Shown one piece after another: positions 43,369 to 54,180 of a stretch of 64,000 bases of DNA. The stretch comes from Cervus elaphus (taxonomy: Eukaryota > Chordata > Mammalia > Artiodactyla > Cervidae), in NCBI RefSeq assembly GCF_910594005.1, contig NC_057841.1, forward strand, positions 9,967,001 to 10,031,000, given 5' to 3'. A model generated the notes under the pieces. It had not been told where the DNA came from. It worked only from the letters and a program-made list of their open reading frames with translations, and did no database searches. Positions within the stretch are counted from its first letter, which is position 1, and each line of letters begins with the position of its first letter. The position numbers and the translations under genes are program-made.

Positions 43369-43563
43369 CTGTGGTGGGTTTAGTGGGGCACTTGGGATCT
43401 TCAATCTTGTTGACACACGTGGGATCCTTTTCTTGATCTTGTTGCTGCAGCATGTGGGATCTTTAGTTACAGGGTGTGGGATCTAGTTCCCTGACCAGGT
43501 AGCAAACCCGGCCACTCTGCATTGGCGCACAGGGTCTTAACCACTGGGCCAGCCGGGAAGTCC
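43369..43563 (-). repeat. CHR-type SINE, long form
   Basis: GTCTGTGGTGGGTTTAGTGG, GCAGCATGTGGGATCTTTAG, TAGTTCCCTGACCAGGTAGC, GTCTTAACCACTGGGCCAGC and CGGGAAGTCCC in order, reverse orientation. Confidence 0.85.
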
Positions 43564-43682
43564 CTAAATAACTAAATTAAAGATATTTTAATACAATAAA
43601 AATGATTTTTTTCTCTATTGTGTCTTTGCAGTTTTCAATAATAGGGAGTTTTGTGTGAGAAACAAAATTAATTACATAATAG

Positions 43683-43936
43683 TGTTGTTCACTCACTAAG
43701 TCATATCCAACTCTTTGTGACCCCATAAACTGCAGCACGCCAGGCTTCCTGTCCTTCGCTATCTCCCCAGGTTTGCTCAAACTCATGTCCATTGAGTCAG
43801 GGAAGCCATCCAACCATCTCATCCTCTGTTGTCCGCTTCTCCTCCTGCCCTCAGTCTTTCCCAGCATCAGGGTCTTGTCTAATGAGTCAGCTCTCTGCAT
43901 CAGGTGGCCAAAGTATTGGAGCTGCAGCTTCATCAC
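43683..43936 (-). mobile_element. BovB LINE, 3' end only
   Basis: GTTGTTCACTCACTAAGTCA, CCATAAACTGCAGCACGCCA, AACTCATGTCCATTGAGTCA, CATCTCATCCTCTGTTGTCC, ATCAGGTGGCCAAAGTATTG, reverse orientation. The minus frame at 43577-43936 has MMKLQLQYFGHLMQRADSLD and GKTEGRRRSGQQRMRW, the BovB C-terminus. Confidence 0.93.
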
Positions 43937-44861
43937 TGGGTAGCTGTTTCTTTAAACTCTGTCAGGGGTGATTTATTGTAATTCTATAATAACTTCAATC
44001 AAGACATCATGGAATGTCATGCATAATATAGATTTCTAATATCTATTGAAGGTAAATGCTTGAAAGAGCATGGATGTTTCCCCCTGATGCCTCCCTTTTC
44101 TCATCTCTCAGCATTTCAGTGCCCAGTTCTGCTCCCAGCAGGGCTTTCAGGCTAAGTCCCACCTCTTTGTGGACTGTCTGGATTTGCCTGGCCACATTTT
44201 TGCTACTTCCCTTTCTTGGTCAAACTCACCTCAGCACTTCTGAATCAGGAGAGGTAGTTCTGTACCTTACCACATGTATAAACAATTGTGTTCTAGAGGC
44301 CTATAGGTTTCTCATGTGCTTTTCTAACTATAATTTCAAGTATTAAATATTCTATGCAGAGGAAGCAGTGATGAATAAAGAGAATAAAGACAAGACTTTT
44401 GTTAACATTAGAGAATTACCAGCTTTCTCACCTCCAAGGCCTTGTGCTCATACAACAGTTTTAACAGCTATCCAATGAACTTCAATTAGTGGTTGAGTCA
44501 CCCTCACGGTCCCTTATTTCTGACTGCTTATAATATGAATAAAATGCTATTTTCATATAAAATCTTACCAACATTTTTGCTATTCATTGACAGAAACTAC
44601 CGTAAGAGTAAAAAATAAGTGAGAGTTTGATTTGGCCCAAGCAAACAGAAGGTTGTCCTCCCACGGATCTGCTTTGACTATTGTTTAATGTCATAAACCA
44701 AACTTCTCAGAAGTTCTTATAGAGGAAGACAGAGAAGATGGATTTCTACATCTCCAGAAGAAGGGTGGGAATTCTTGCTTTGCTTATTTATCACGCATCT
44801 TCATAGAATGGGTGGTCACATATCTTGCATGATACTTCAAAGACCTTACACAGCAAAAATG
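43937..44861. other. unique sequence, nothing recognised
   Basis: 44050-44290 is GC-richer and gives a 96-residue + frame without a known motif. No repeat recognised. Confidence 0.45.
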
Positions 44862-45085
44862 TGCATGCAAGCTCAGTCCGTTGGTTGTGTCCAACTCTCT
44901 GCAACCCCATGGACTGTAGCCTGCCAGGATTCTCTGTCCCTGAGGATGTCCCAGGCAAGAATGCTGGAGTAAGCTGCCATTGCCTTCTCCAGGGGATCTT
45001 CCTGACTCAGGGGTCAAACTTAGATATTCTGTGTCTCCTGCACTTGCAGGTGGATTCTTTACCACTGAGCCATCTGGGGAGTTCC
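44862..45085 (-). repeat. Bov-tA SINE
   Basis: CAAGCTCAGTCCGTTGGTTG, CATGGACTGTAGCCTGCCAG, GCTGGAGTAAGCTGCCATTG, GACTCAGGGGTCAAACTTAG, CCACTGAGCCATCTGGGGAG, reverse orientation. Confidence 0.92.
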
Positions 45086-45189
45086 AGCTACAAATATCTG
45101 ACCTTTATTCTTTTTCTTGGATATCCGTAAAGACTAAAGTCTCACTCCTCTATTCAAGGATTTCAAATTCTCTATAGGAAGTATGTGTT

Positions 45190-45209
45190 TGTGTGTGTGT
45201 GTGTGTGTG
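45190..45209. repeat. (TG)n microsatellite, short
   Basis: Ten TG units. Confidence 0.9.
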
Positions 45210-45246
45210 ATTTCATACAAAGAGTAAAAGAGAGACCATGAAGTGA

Positions 45247-45459
45247 AAATGAAAGTGTTAGCTGTTCAGTCGTGTCTGACACTTTGCAATCCCATGGACT
45301 ATAGCCCTCGGGGCTCCTCTGTCCATAGAATTCTCCAGGCAAGAATACTAGAGTGGGTAGCCATTTCCTTCTTTAGGCCAACTTCTTGACTCAGGGACTG
45401 AACCTGAATCACCTGCATTGACAGGTGGATCTTTACCATTTGAGCAACCAGGCAAAACC
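45247..45459 (-). repeat. Bov-tA SINE
   Basis: GTTAGCTGTTCAGTCGTGTC, CATGGACTATAGCCCTCGGG, TAGAGTGGGTAGCCATTTCC, GACTCAGGGACTGAACCTGA, CCATTTGAGCAACCAGGCAA, reverse orientation. Confidence 0.9.
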
Positions 45460-46124
45460 CATATATTCCTTAAATACACTAAATTTAAGTTGAAGTGGGA
45501 TATGAGTACTGAATGAGTACCTCCAGTTTATCTGGGAACTTTAAGCCAAAGCAATTTATGGGGAAAAAAAAAACCCACAATATTTATTTTACATGCCTCA
45601 CTTTAATCATAAAAAGAATTTTTCTATTGATTTGCTACATTTTATCATCAATTTCACATAAACATATTTTCTCTTTCCCATAGATTTGAGAAAAACTCAG
45701 TATTATTTTTCAGTTCTAGTAAGAACAGAGATCCTTTTAAAGAATTATACATCGTTAGGTCATAAAAGCCTAATTCTTGTGATTTGTGGAGTCAGTTTTA
45801 CATGTATTATACTTATTTTTTGATGGGTTTATTTATTTCCGGCTGAATTTCATTTGGAGGGAGTCTATGAACAGATTAAGCTGTTACATTTAGCAGAAAT
45901 GCATATCCATATGGAGAACAACCATCCAAAATGATTCATGATCAATTAGAACAGGAAGGAGCTTCATTGTCCTGCTTTCAAAATGCTAACAGGACTATTT
46001 TTCAAGTTGTGATATTTTAAATGGAAATTGAAGAGGTGTGGAAATCTTTAAATATATACAGAATATTCAGCAAGGACTCTTGATATATAGAAGGCAGTAT
46101 ATTCAATGCCTTTTGCTTGTGCCT
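45460..46124. other. unique AT-rich sequence, nothing recognised
   Basis: No repeat or gene recognised. Confidence 0.5.
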
Positions 46125-46125
46125 T

Positions 46126-46327
46126 TAGATCAGTTGTGTCCAAGTCTTTGCAACCTCATGGATTTTAACCCACCAGGCTCCTCTGTCCATAGGATTTCCC
46201 AGGCAAGAGTACTGGAGTGGGTTACTATTTCCTCCTCCAGGGGATCTTCCTGACCCAGGAATCAAACCCACATCTCCTGCAGCTCCTGCAGGTGGGTTCT
46301 TTATCACTGAGCCACTTGGGAAGCCCC
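46126..46327 (-). repeat. Bov-tA SINE
   Basis: TTAGATCAGTTGTGTCCAAG, CATGGATTTTAACCCACCAG, CTGGAGTGGGTTACTATTTC, ACCCAGGAATCAAACCCACA, GAGCCACTTGGGAAGCCCC. A CAGCTCCTG direct repeat lies in the head region (46276-46293). Confidence 0.92.
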
Positions 46328-46900
46328 AGGAGTGTATGCTAAAACTTTTTTTATTTGTCCAACTGAATCATGTGCAACCCTTGTGAAACGATGTCTTTGA
46401 AATTCTCATTGAAGGATTCTGAGTAAGCTATCACTTCTTCTGATTAAAAAGATGAGTGGTTTTGTAGACCTAATAAGTAGTGTAGTATAAAAATAATAGT
46501 GAAGAAGAGGTCTAGTTTAATCTACTGGAGAAGTGAATGAGTATTTTCACTGAGATGTAGACTTCAATTGGTCATTCAAGAGCTTTTATGGAGACTGATT
46601 TTGGAGGGTAGAACTTAGAATCAGTCCTCAGTTTTCTCTGCATTAACCATATAGCGAATGGATTCCTTTAAGTTCTTTGCTGATGGTGATGTCCATGCAG
46701 TTACAGAATGATGACCATCATTATAATCATATTAGGTGGTATGTGAGAGCTCTTTCAGCCCAGATCAGCTGCCACTGTCCACAATTCTATTTGCAACCAT
46801 CCTGGATAAAAATTGAGCAGAAAGCTAATGAAAAAGTGGTTATTAGCCCAGTAAAGGGTATAAGGATGGGGCTTGGACCAGGTAGAAGTTTCGTAAGAGC
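46328..46900. other. unique sequence, nothing recognised
   Basis: No repeat or gene recognised. A 98-residue + frame (46677-46973) has no motif. Confidence 0.5.
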
Positions 46901-46904
46901 ATTA

Positions 46905-47385
46905 ATCGTAATAATAGGTAAAACATGTACCACTAAAGTATATACCAGGCATTGTTCTAAGTACTCTTCTTAAATTAACTCACAGTTTTCACAGCTACCT
47001 TGTGAAATAAAAACTATTTCCATGTCCATATTGTGACTGCTGGGAAAACCATAGCTTTGACGATATGGACCTTTGTTGGCAAAGTAATGTCTCTGTTTTT
47101 TAATATACTGCCTGGGTTTGTCATAGATTTTCTTCCAAGGAGAAAGTGTCTTTTAATTTCATGGCTGCAGTCACCATCTGCAGTGATTTTGGAACCCAAG
47201 AAAATAAAGTCTGTCACTGTTTCCATTGTTTCCCCATCTATTTGCCATGAAGTGATGGGACCAGATGCCATGATCATAGTGTTTAGAATGTTGTAGATAA
47301 GAAAGTTGAAGCCGATGTTAAATGACTTTCCCAAATCACACAGCTAATAATTACAGGCACCAAGTAATCTATCTCACTTTGGCCA
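46905..47385 (-). repeat. MIR SINE interrupted by a BovB fragment
   Basis: Left block 46905-47033: TACCAGGCATTGTTCTAAGT, TTAAATTAACTCACAGTTTT, CTATTTCCATGTCCATATT. Right block 47292-47385: GTAGATAAGAAAGTTGAAGC, GACTTTCCCAAATCACACAG, CTAATAATTACAGGCACCAA. Together they make one reverse MIR. Confidence 0.72.
47034..47282 (-). mobile_element. BovB LINE internal fragment, lacks both ends, nested in the MIR
   Basis: From GACTGCTGGGAAAACCATAG to GATGCCATGATCATAG, reverse orientation. It begins about 0.4 kb inside the BovB 3' end. The 106-residue minus frame holds TKVHIVKAMVFPAVT, ILKNRDITLP, GSKITADGDCSHEIKRHFLL and MIMASGPITSWQIDGETMET. Confidence 0.9.
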
Positions 47386-47539
47386 TTGTTCAAAAGAAAA
47401 AATCTCTCTGAGGTGTCAAAAATCTCTTTAATCAAAATACACATATATTCCTGCTATCTCCTTAAATGCTACATTTCCAATAAGGTTTTACTTCTTACAC
47501 AATTTACAACTGTATCACATCTTTATCCAGTTTTGTTGT

Positions 47540-47748
47540 GTTGTGTGTTAGTCACTCAGTTATGTCCGAATCTTTGCAATCCCATGACTGTAGCCCATTA
47601 GGCTCCTCCACCCATGGGATTTCTCAGGCAAGAATATTGGAGTGGGTTGCCATTCCTTTCTCCAGGGGATCTTCCCAATCCAGGGATTGAACCGTGGTCT
47701 CCTGAATTACAGGCATATTCTTTACCGACTGAGCCTCCAGGGACGCCT
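47540..47748 (-). repeat. Bov-tA SINE
   Basis: GTTAGTCACTCAGTTATGTC, CCATGACTGTAGCCCATTAG, TTGGAGTGGGTTGCCATTCC, CCAGGGATTGAACCGTGGTC, GAGCCTCCAGGGACGCC, reverse orientation. Confidence 0.92.
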
Positions 47749-47881
47749 CATTTGAACACTAAAAATAATTATAATGATACTCCAATTAAGAAGAAAAAAT
47801 TGATGACAATTTAGGTTGACCAGAACATTTTAAATTATATATAGATAAGTAGATTTACAGATGTGTGTGTAGCATATGAAC

Positions 47882-47908
<27 letters not shown>
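47882..47908. repeat. (AT)n microsatellite
   Basis: About 13 AT units, followed by ACACACATACATATATAT. Confidence 0.9.
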
Positions 47909-47917
<9 letters not shown>

Positions 47918-47929
47918 ATATATATGCTT

Positions 47930-49073
47930 GGTAAAATATTTTTAAAAATTAAAGCACATTATAATAGGATTGGATACTGGAGGGAAAGTAAAATGCAATT
48001 AAAAATTCAAAGAAGAAAATGCAGCAGCGTAAAATTCACAACTGTTAAAGAACAATTTTTTTTCTGTGTGGTTTTAGAAGACTGTGGTGAGTGTTGAGTG
48101 ATACTGGTATATATAACCTAGGGTATATATTTAGGTGAAAGAAAATAGCTGTGATTCGTAATGTCAGTATCTCCAATATTGCAAAATACGTCTTTTATAA
48201 CTATTTAAACTTGAGATGAAAAACGTAAGATACCAATTTAAATGTGAGGGAACAATGCTCAAGCACTTAGTGAAAGAATCTGCTTTACCCCCTAAATCTC
48301 AAAACTGTATGCTTCCCATCTCACTGAAGGAAAATAAGGTAACCTTTAAGTTGGCCCCATCCAGGAAAAGGTCACAAATAACCACCCAGAGGGTATCAGA
48401 AAAAATGAATCGCTCGTGAGTTACTGATTAAGTTCTTAAGTTACAGGGTATGAAGAACAAACTTGTGTTTACATTACAAAGTGATTTGAATGTGTGTATC
48501 TTTGCTGGACACATCTTTCAGATTCTGAGGAATGATGTCTGTCTGCAGATGGGAGATTTCAGACAATGACTTTTTTTAAAACAAATAACCCAAAGGACTT
48601 GCTCTCCTTTCCATTTTCACTTAAGTTCAACAGTTGTGAAATAAAAAGTGTTTGACAATGTGTCTTCTAAGATTGTTAAAAGCTTTATAACATCTATGGC
48701 CAGGCAAGCCAGAACAGTATTCCAAATTCAGATTGAAACAGGTTATGCAGGAAGAACTAACCCAGAATGACTAAATAATGCTAATTATTTGAAATTGTTT
48801 GCTCATGAGAGTTGAGTATTCAAGTCACTATCAGTGTGACAGAGTTGCTTAATTACTTTCACACCATAATTCTAAAAGAAGCAATTGTTGCTTTTCAACA
48901 GTGCAAAACTTTGTCTGCTATTGCTCCTTCAACCTCACCCCTACCAGGGCAGAGAGAGGAAATGGTTCTCAGAGCCGCTTTTTTCTTTACTCACACCCGC
49001 CAGGTGACCATAGGTTAAAAACAATAACAAAAATGAAAACTTCAAATTCCAAACTTCCTAAAATCAAAAGAGA
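47930..49073. other. unique AT-rich sequence, nothing recognised
   Basis: No repeat or gene recognised. Confidence 0.5.
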
Positions 49074-49290
49074 GTCTCTAGGCCAGCCTGGACTCCATCA
49101 TTGCTCTCCAAGGGAGGTCCCTGGACAGTGGCACCAGCATCACCTGGGACTTGTAAGAAGTAGAAATTCTTGAGCCCAGCCCACCCTTGCTGAGTCAGAT
49201 TCTCTGACTTGGGGCCCAGATGTCTGTGTTTTAGCAAACGCTCCAAGTGATTCTGATGCACATGAAGAGTTGGGAACTGCTGGTCTCAAG
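49074..49290 (+). mobile_element. MER5A (hAT-Charlie non-autonomous transposon)
   Basis: Body 49082-49282. The core (GGACAGTGGCACCAGCATCA, CCTGGGACTTGTAAGAAGTA, GACTTGGGGCCCAGATGTCT, GTGTTTTAGCAAACGCTCCA, GTGATTCTGATGCACATGAA) and the end AGTTGGGAACTGCTG are MER5A. The 8-bp flanks GTCTCTAG (49074-49081) and GTCTCAAG (49283-49290) match at 7 of 8, as for hAT elements. No transposase. Confidence 0.88.
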
Positions 49291-49317
49291 GAAAGTCCAC
49301 ACTCCTTGAAGTGATAA

Positions 49318-49475
49318 CACCTTGGGTTTTAATCCCAGCTCTGACACTTATGCATATAGCATCTTCTCATTTACTAAACTCTCCTCAGTTTTAGCTTTGT
49401 CATCTATACACCAGAGACAATATCGACTGAGATGATGTTCTTGTAGAGACAATGGGGTCAAAATCTCTCAGAATG
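49318..49475 (+). repeat. MIR SINE, diverged
   Basis: CTTGGGTTTTAATCCCAGCT, CTGACACTTATGCATATAGC, AACTCTCCTCAGTTTTAGCT and TTGTCATCTATACACCAGAG follow the MIR order. Confidence 0.7.
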
Positions 49476-49945
49476 CATGGATCGCTCCTAAATCATCAAA
49501 GCTGGCTGTGCCATAGAGTCAGAAGATGAAAAGGGAAAAAAAATTCAAACTTAGGACTGAAGACGCTCTGTCAGCAGAATCAGACATGTGACTGCACATG
49601 TGTTCTGAGAAAGAAAGTTCTTCCCGGTAGCTGCTTTTATCAAATGCCACCAACACTCCTGCTAAAGGGGTAATAATTTGTCCAAAATTGATCGTGATGC
49701 ATTTTTCCTAACCAGTCAGGGGCATTCTCTGAAAGCAACAGGGATTGACGCACACAAGACCCCGAGATTAAGAGTATCTGTCCATTTGGGGGAAGGAGAC
49801 AGGCCAGTTGATATCACTGTTGCCTTCATCAGATTGGGAACATGACTTCTGTTTACTTTTCAGTGTAAACGAGTTTTTGAGTTCACTTGAACTGGGCTGC
49901 CTCTTCTCGGATGGATGGGTGTTTCATGTGTCCTGGATATTTAAT
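49476..49945. other. unique sequence, nothing recognised
   Basis: No repeat or gene recognised. Confidence 0.5.
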
Positions 49946-50051
49946 GGGCTTCCCTGGTAAAGAATCCGCCTACACTGCAGGAGACCTGGCTTCGATTCCT
50001 GGGTCGGGGAGATCTCCTGGAGAAAGAAATGGCCACACGTCCTCTTGCCTG
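49946..50051 (+). repeat. Bov-tA SINE, head half only
   Basis: GGGCTTCCCTGGTAAAGAAT (an internal 10-base deletion removes TGGCTCAGC), CTGGCTTCGATTCCTGGGTC, GGGGAGATCTCCTGGAGAAA, then lost after ATGGCCACACGTCCTCTTGC. Confidence 0.85.
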
Positions 50052-50196
50052 TTAAATATCTACTGTTCCTCCCGCGAGCTCATTGTCTTTACAAGAAGAG
50101 GATTCTCCGTGTTTGTTCATGCATCCCCTACATTTAGAATCACACCTGAACCATAGCATCTGTTCAGTAAATATTTGTTGCATACGATTGTCTCTT
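50052..50196 (+). repeat. L2 LINE 3' end
   Basis: GAGCTCATTGTCTTTACAAG, TGTTTGTTCATGCATCCCCT, AACCATAGCATCTGTTCAGT and AAATATTTGTTGCATA match the L2 3' end (TGTATCCCC...CAATAAATATTTGTTGAATG). Confidence 0.68.
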
Positions 50197-52499
50197 TGCT
50201 ATCTTCATTAGTATGTAATCATCGATTCATAACTTTCAAGATACAGTTTTCCATTAGAAACAAAATTCTCTCCATTTTGAAAAACGATTTCAAGCATTTT
50301 GCATAATCAGAATCCTCACATTCCTGTATGCTGAAAAGTTGAGTCCTTTTCTAGAATTCAACACTACAGCCCATTTTCCTTTTTATTTGAAACACTGCAA
50401 AATGGCAACCTAAGGTATGTGCCTTTGTTCTCGCATCATCCTTTAATTTTAATACGCAACATTTTAAAAGTAGGAAATAAAAGTATATGATGCCACATGA
50501 AAATTCAGAAGACAATTGCTCACCTTCCCATAGTTAATCTCTACTTGGAAAAATAGAAAAGTGGCAATCCAGATTTATAGGGAAAAAAATGACTAAAAGA
50601 AACAGCATAGAAAAAAGTAAGACATCAATTTGCTTTTAAAGCCTCTCTGACAGGACAGTCCAGAAAGCCAAGAGGGAAAAAAGGAAGATTTTGGAGCTAG
50701 GTAGGGCAGGACCCAAGAACTAAAAACCCCCCAAAGATGTGTGTGAGTGACTCTGCCTACTGCCATGCTGGGGTAAACATAAATCACTGGCTTCTTATTC
50801 ATTGGAGATTTCCTGAAAAAATAACCAAAACCTACTACCACACTCAAATAATTCAAGAAAGAAGAAAATAAAAGGATATAGTCTTATGGCTCTGCAGGTT
50901 GAGAAAAATTGAAACTATTAGAAAGGGAAAAATTAGGAGAAGACAGAGCCATGAACTTTCCCGTTTTATGTCAAGAGAGGAGCAATGGGAGAGTAATACT
51001 CATTTCTTCTTGATGTGAGTCATGCAGAATTTGACACGTAAGTTGTTTTATTCCTGGTTTCTATGATTTTCAAGAGTGTCATTGATGTCCCTATTCTTAA
51101 GATGACTGGAAAGAGGGATGTTTGGTGGGTGGGAGAGACATCTCCGAGGTCACCGTTTGCAGGTTCCTGTGTTGCCAAAGACCCTATTGTGGAATTTGGA
51201 GGAGGTAGAGTCAGGCCATCAGGGTCAGAGGGCAGGGAGATGGGCTTCTCAAGGGGATTATCCAACCTACGGTTTGAGCCACTGGGTTTACAGGCAAGAT
51301 AATAAATTATGTATTGTTATTTAGAAGTCTTAATAGTCTTTAGAAGTCTTAATTCCACATCACTTGCTTGGGCAAAATCTTGTGTTTGATTACCATATGA
51401 TTACCCTACATCATCCCCTCACTTAGAAAATACAACCCAGGTTTCCATGGTGACCTCTGACCTTCACAGACTAATCCACTGCCTACAAAAGTCCTATTTT
51501 ACACACGTCCCTTCGTGAATTGTATTTTCTTACAGAAACTTCTATACACCCTTCTCACTGACAGATTCTTCAATTAAATTTAAATAGTGTTTTGATTGGC
51601 AGATGCGTTGAATGAAGCAAGGTTTGTTAATGATATTATTATTCTCACTTTCATCTGGTTTGAGAATTTTTATTTGTCTGAAAAAGAATCATTTGAGTGT
51701 AATATTACATCCTTTCACTTTTAAGCAAGTAGCAATCATACTCCATTGATGACACTGAATAAAAGAGATTCATACAAGAAAAGTTCACACAATTTCTGAA
51801 AACTTGAGATGGCCTTTTAGGCAGATTACCATATGAGCTATTATCATATATAAGCTCATCTATGGAGCTTATAAGGAAAGTCAGTACAAATCAACACACA
51901 AACACTTGTCAATCATAATTTATTTCTGTCTGAATTTTTAAAATTTGTATGAAAGTGGCAAACTATATTTTGAATCGAAACTAATGCTGTATGTTTTGCA
52001 GGTAAATAATTCATAATGAATTCACACTATGGAGTTAATATCCAAGAACTAATAATATAGATCTTTGTTGGTAAAATAGAAATTTAAAGAAAATTTTAGA
52101 TATCTTACAAATATTTTCCAAAAGTTAGAAAAGTGAGAATGCAAAATATCTTCTACAATAAAATTTCATTATGTCTAGACATTTAATAATTATTACTTTG
52201 CTTGTTTTCTACTCATCTCCCTCAACAACTCTCTAATATCCACTCCCAGCAAAGCCTGAGCTCATAATGAGAAGTATTTTCTGAGGTATTAAATCCTAAC
52301 CTGGCATCCTCTACTGTTATACTATTATAAATAATATTAGATTCTGATGTTTGGTCTACAGGGTCATATTTATTCGATTTTAAGTTTCAGCATTAATACC
52401 AGAACATGGTCATTTAAATCTTTATGGAAAAGATGGATTATTCAATAAACATTGTGATAATTAAGCAGCCAGTTAGAGAGGAAGAATAATGAATCACAA
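50197..52499. other. unique sequence, nothing recognised
   Basis: About 2.3 kb. 51060-51300 is GC-richer and gives three overlapping frames of 68-81 residues on both strands, none with a motif. The rest is AT-rich. Confidence 0.45.
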
Positions 52500-53035
52500 G
52501 TTTATAGCTTTTATCAAAACAAATTTGAGAGAGATTAATTAATGAAAAAATCATGAAATATTAGAAGAAAACACAGATTAGGAAAACAGTTGCAGCATGG
52601 AAGACATCTATAAGCATGAAACAGAAATTAAGAATTATTTTTAAAATATAAATATTATTACCTAAAATATTCTGATATCTTACATGGCAAAAAAATTACC
52701 ACAGATATAAGAAAAAAGCAAGGATGAAAATTAAGGAAATCACTTGTGACAAATATGGTACTGTTAACTTTATATTGCTATACATGAATAATAATAATAA
52801 TAGACCAATAGAAGAGTGAGGAAAGGAAATGTCAATGTTCTCTGCAAACAGGATGCACTTTTAATTAACATAAAATATTATTAATCACATTCATTATTAG
52901 AATAAAGAAGACCAAAAGGACATTAAGATACCACTTTTATCTACAGCTACCAAAGATCAAAAGGTTTAACACCTGCTGACAAAAATGTGAGGAAAGAGGT
53001 ATTCTCATATTCCCTATCAATTACTGAGAGATAAT
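52500..53035 (+). repeat. ancient L1 ORF2 remnant
   Basis: Diverged text in L1 order: ATCATGAAATATTAGAAGAA, AACACAGATTAGGAAAACAG, AATAGACCAATAGAAGAGTG, ACATTAAGATACCACTTTTA, CAAAGATCAAAAGGTTTAAC and AAAATGTGAGGAAAGAGGTA. No frame survives. Confidence 0.5.
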
Positions 53036-53936
53036 CAGAAACAAACAAGAAGACGGCAAATCACAGTGGCTTGAGAGAAAACATGTTTATTTCTCTATCA
53101 TGTCAATGTCCACCGTGTCAGGGAGCCATGCAGCTCTTCTTCAAGAGTTCATCACGGGATCTGGGTATACTCAGCTGAACTGTTCTTTCATCTCCAAAGA
53201 AGATACTCAGCTGTGTGGAGTGGAAGATGGATCCCCGCTGTTTCACTACATTTTGACAGAATGGAGCAGAAAGAGGCAAGTCCTGGGACTGACAATTCCC
53301 TCCCAGTCCCCGTCCAGGACTTTCCTCACTGGGGAGAAGAGCAGAGGGCAGAGTCAGGCAGGAGAGAACCTCGGGCTGAGGACAGTTCCTGGCAGGACTG
53401 AGACATCTGTGTATTGATCAAAGGTAGTGAGTTCTTGCTTGCACTGCGGTCGGTCAGGGGTCCCTGACCACGTGTGTGGGAGGAGACAGTGACCAGGTGG
53501 GATGGGGCTTCTCTTCTCCTGCGCCTTGAGTTGACCAGAAGACCAAGAGCTTTGACTCACCGTGGTGCTTAGACAGTGAGCTGGTGGTTTCCTGCTGGCC
53601 GGCTGCTCCACAACTAGGCCTCCGTGGAAGATGCCAGGGGTATGTCCAAAGGACATTGTCGGCTAAGGCCATCCATCAACTGACTATGAACCTCAAAGAG
53701 TAGGTGGAGAAAAACAATCACATTAAAGTGATGAAACCTCACAGAACAGCCGTAATGACACAGACAGAGAAAGGTGACAAATGACACCTACCTGCATAAA
53801 CAAACATGCAAACAAATAAAAGTTCAGGGGGCCATACAAATATTCAAGAAAAAGACTTCATGAATTTTTTTTAAAAAAGAAGGTTTAAAAAATATATAGT
53901 GTGTGTCTATGTATCTGCTTTGGGAGCATCAGTCAT
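53036..53936. other. GC-rich unassigned block, left edge resembles an old repeat
   Basis: CACAGTGGCTTGAGAGAAAA and CATGTTTATTTCTCTATCAT at 53063-53101 look like a widespread old mammalian repeat. 53100-53680 is clearly more GC-rich than its surroundings, with frames of 100 residues or so on both strands and no motif. 53700-53936 is AT-rich. Confidence 0.35.
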
Positions 53937-54180
53937 TTAGCGTTTCATCATACACACATGCGTGCTCAGTGGTGTCTGACTCTTTGTGACCCCATGGATG
54001 GTAGCCCGCCAGGCTCCTCTGTTCATGAGATTTCCCAGGCAAGAATACTGGAGTGGCTTGCCATTTCTTTCTCCAAAGGATCTTCCTGACCCAGGGATTC
54101 AACCTGAGTCTCCTGCATTTCCTGTGTTGGCAGGCAGATTCTTTACCACTGAGTCACCTGGAAAGCCCTTAGCATCTCAT
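53937..54180 (-). repeat. Bov-tA SINE with imperfect target duplication
   Basis: Body 53949-54168: ATGCGTGCTCAGTGGTGTCT, CATGGATGGTAGCCCGCCAG, CTGGAGTGGCTTGCCATTTC, CCAGGGATTCAACCTGAGTC, GAGTCACCTGGAAAGCC. Flanks TTAGCGTTTCAT and TTAGCATCTCAT match at 10 of 12. Confidence 0.92.

Noticed and set aside
43937..44350. Possible exon in a GC-richer stretch (96-residue frame)
   Set aside because: No supported splice sites, no domain and no conservation data available. Cannot be supported from sequence alone.
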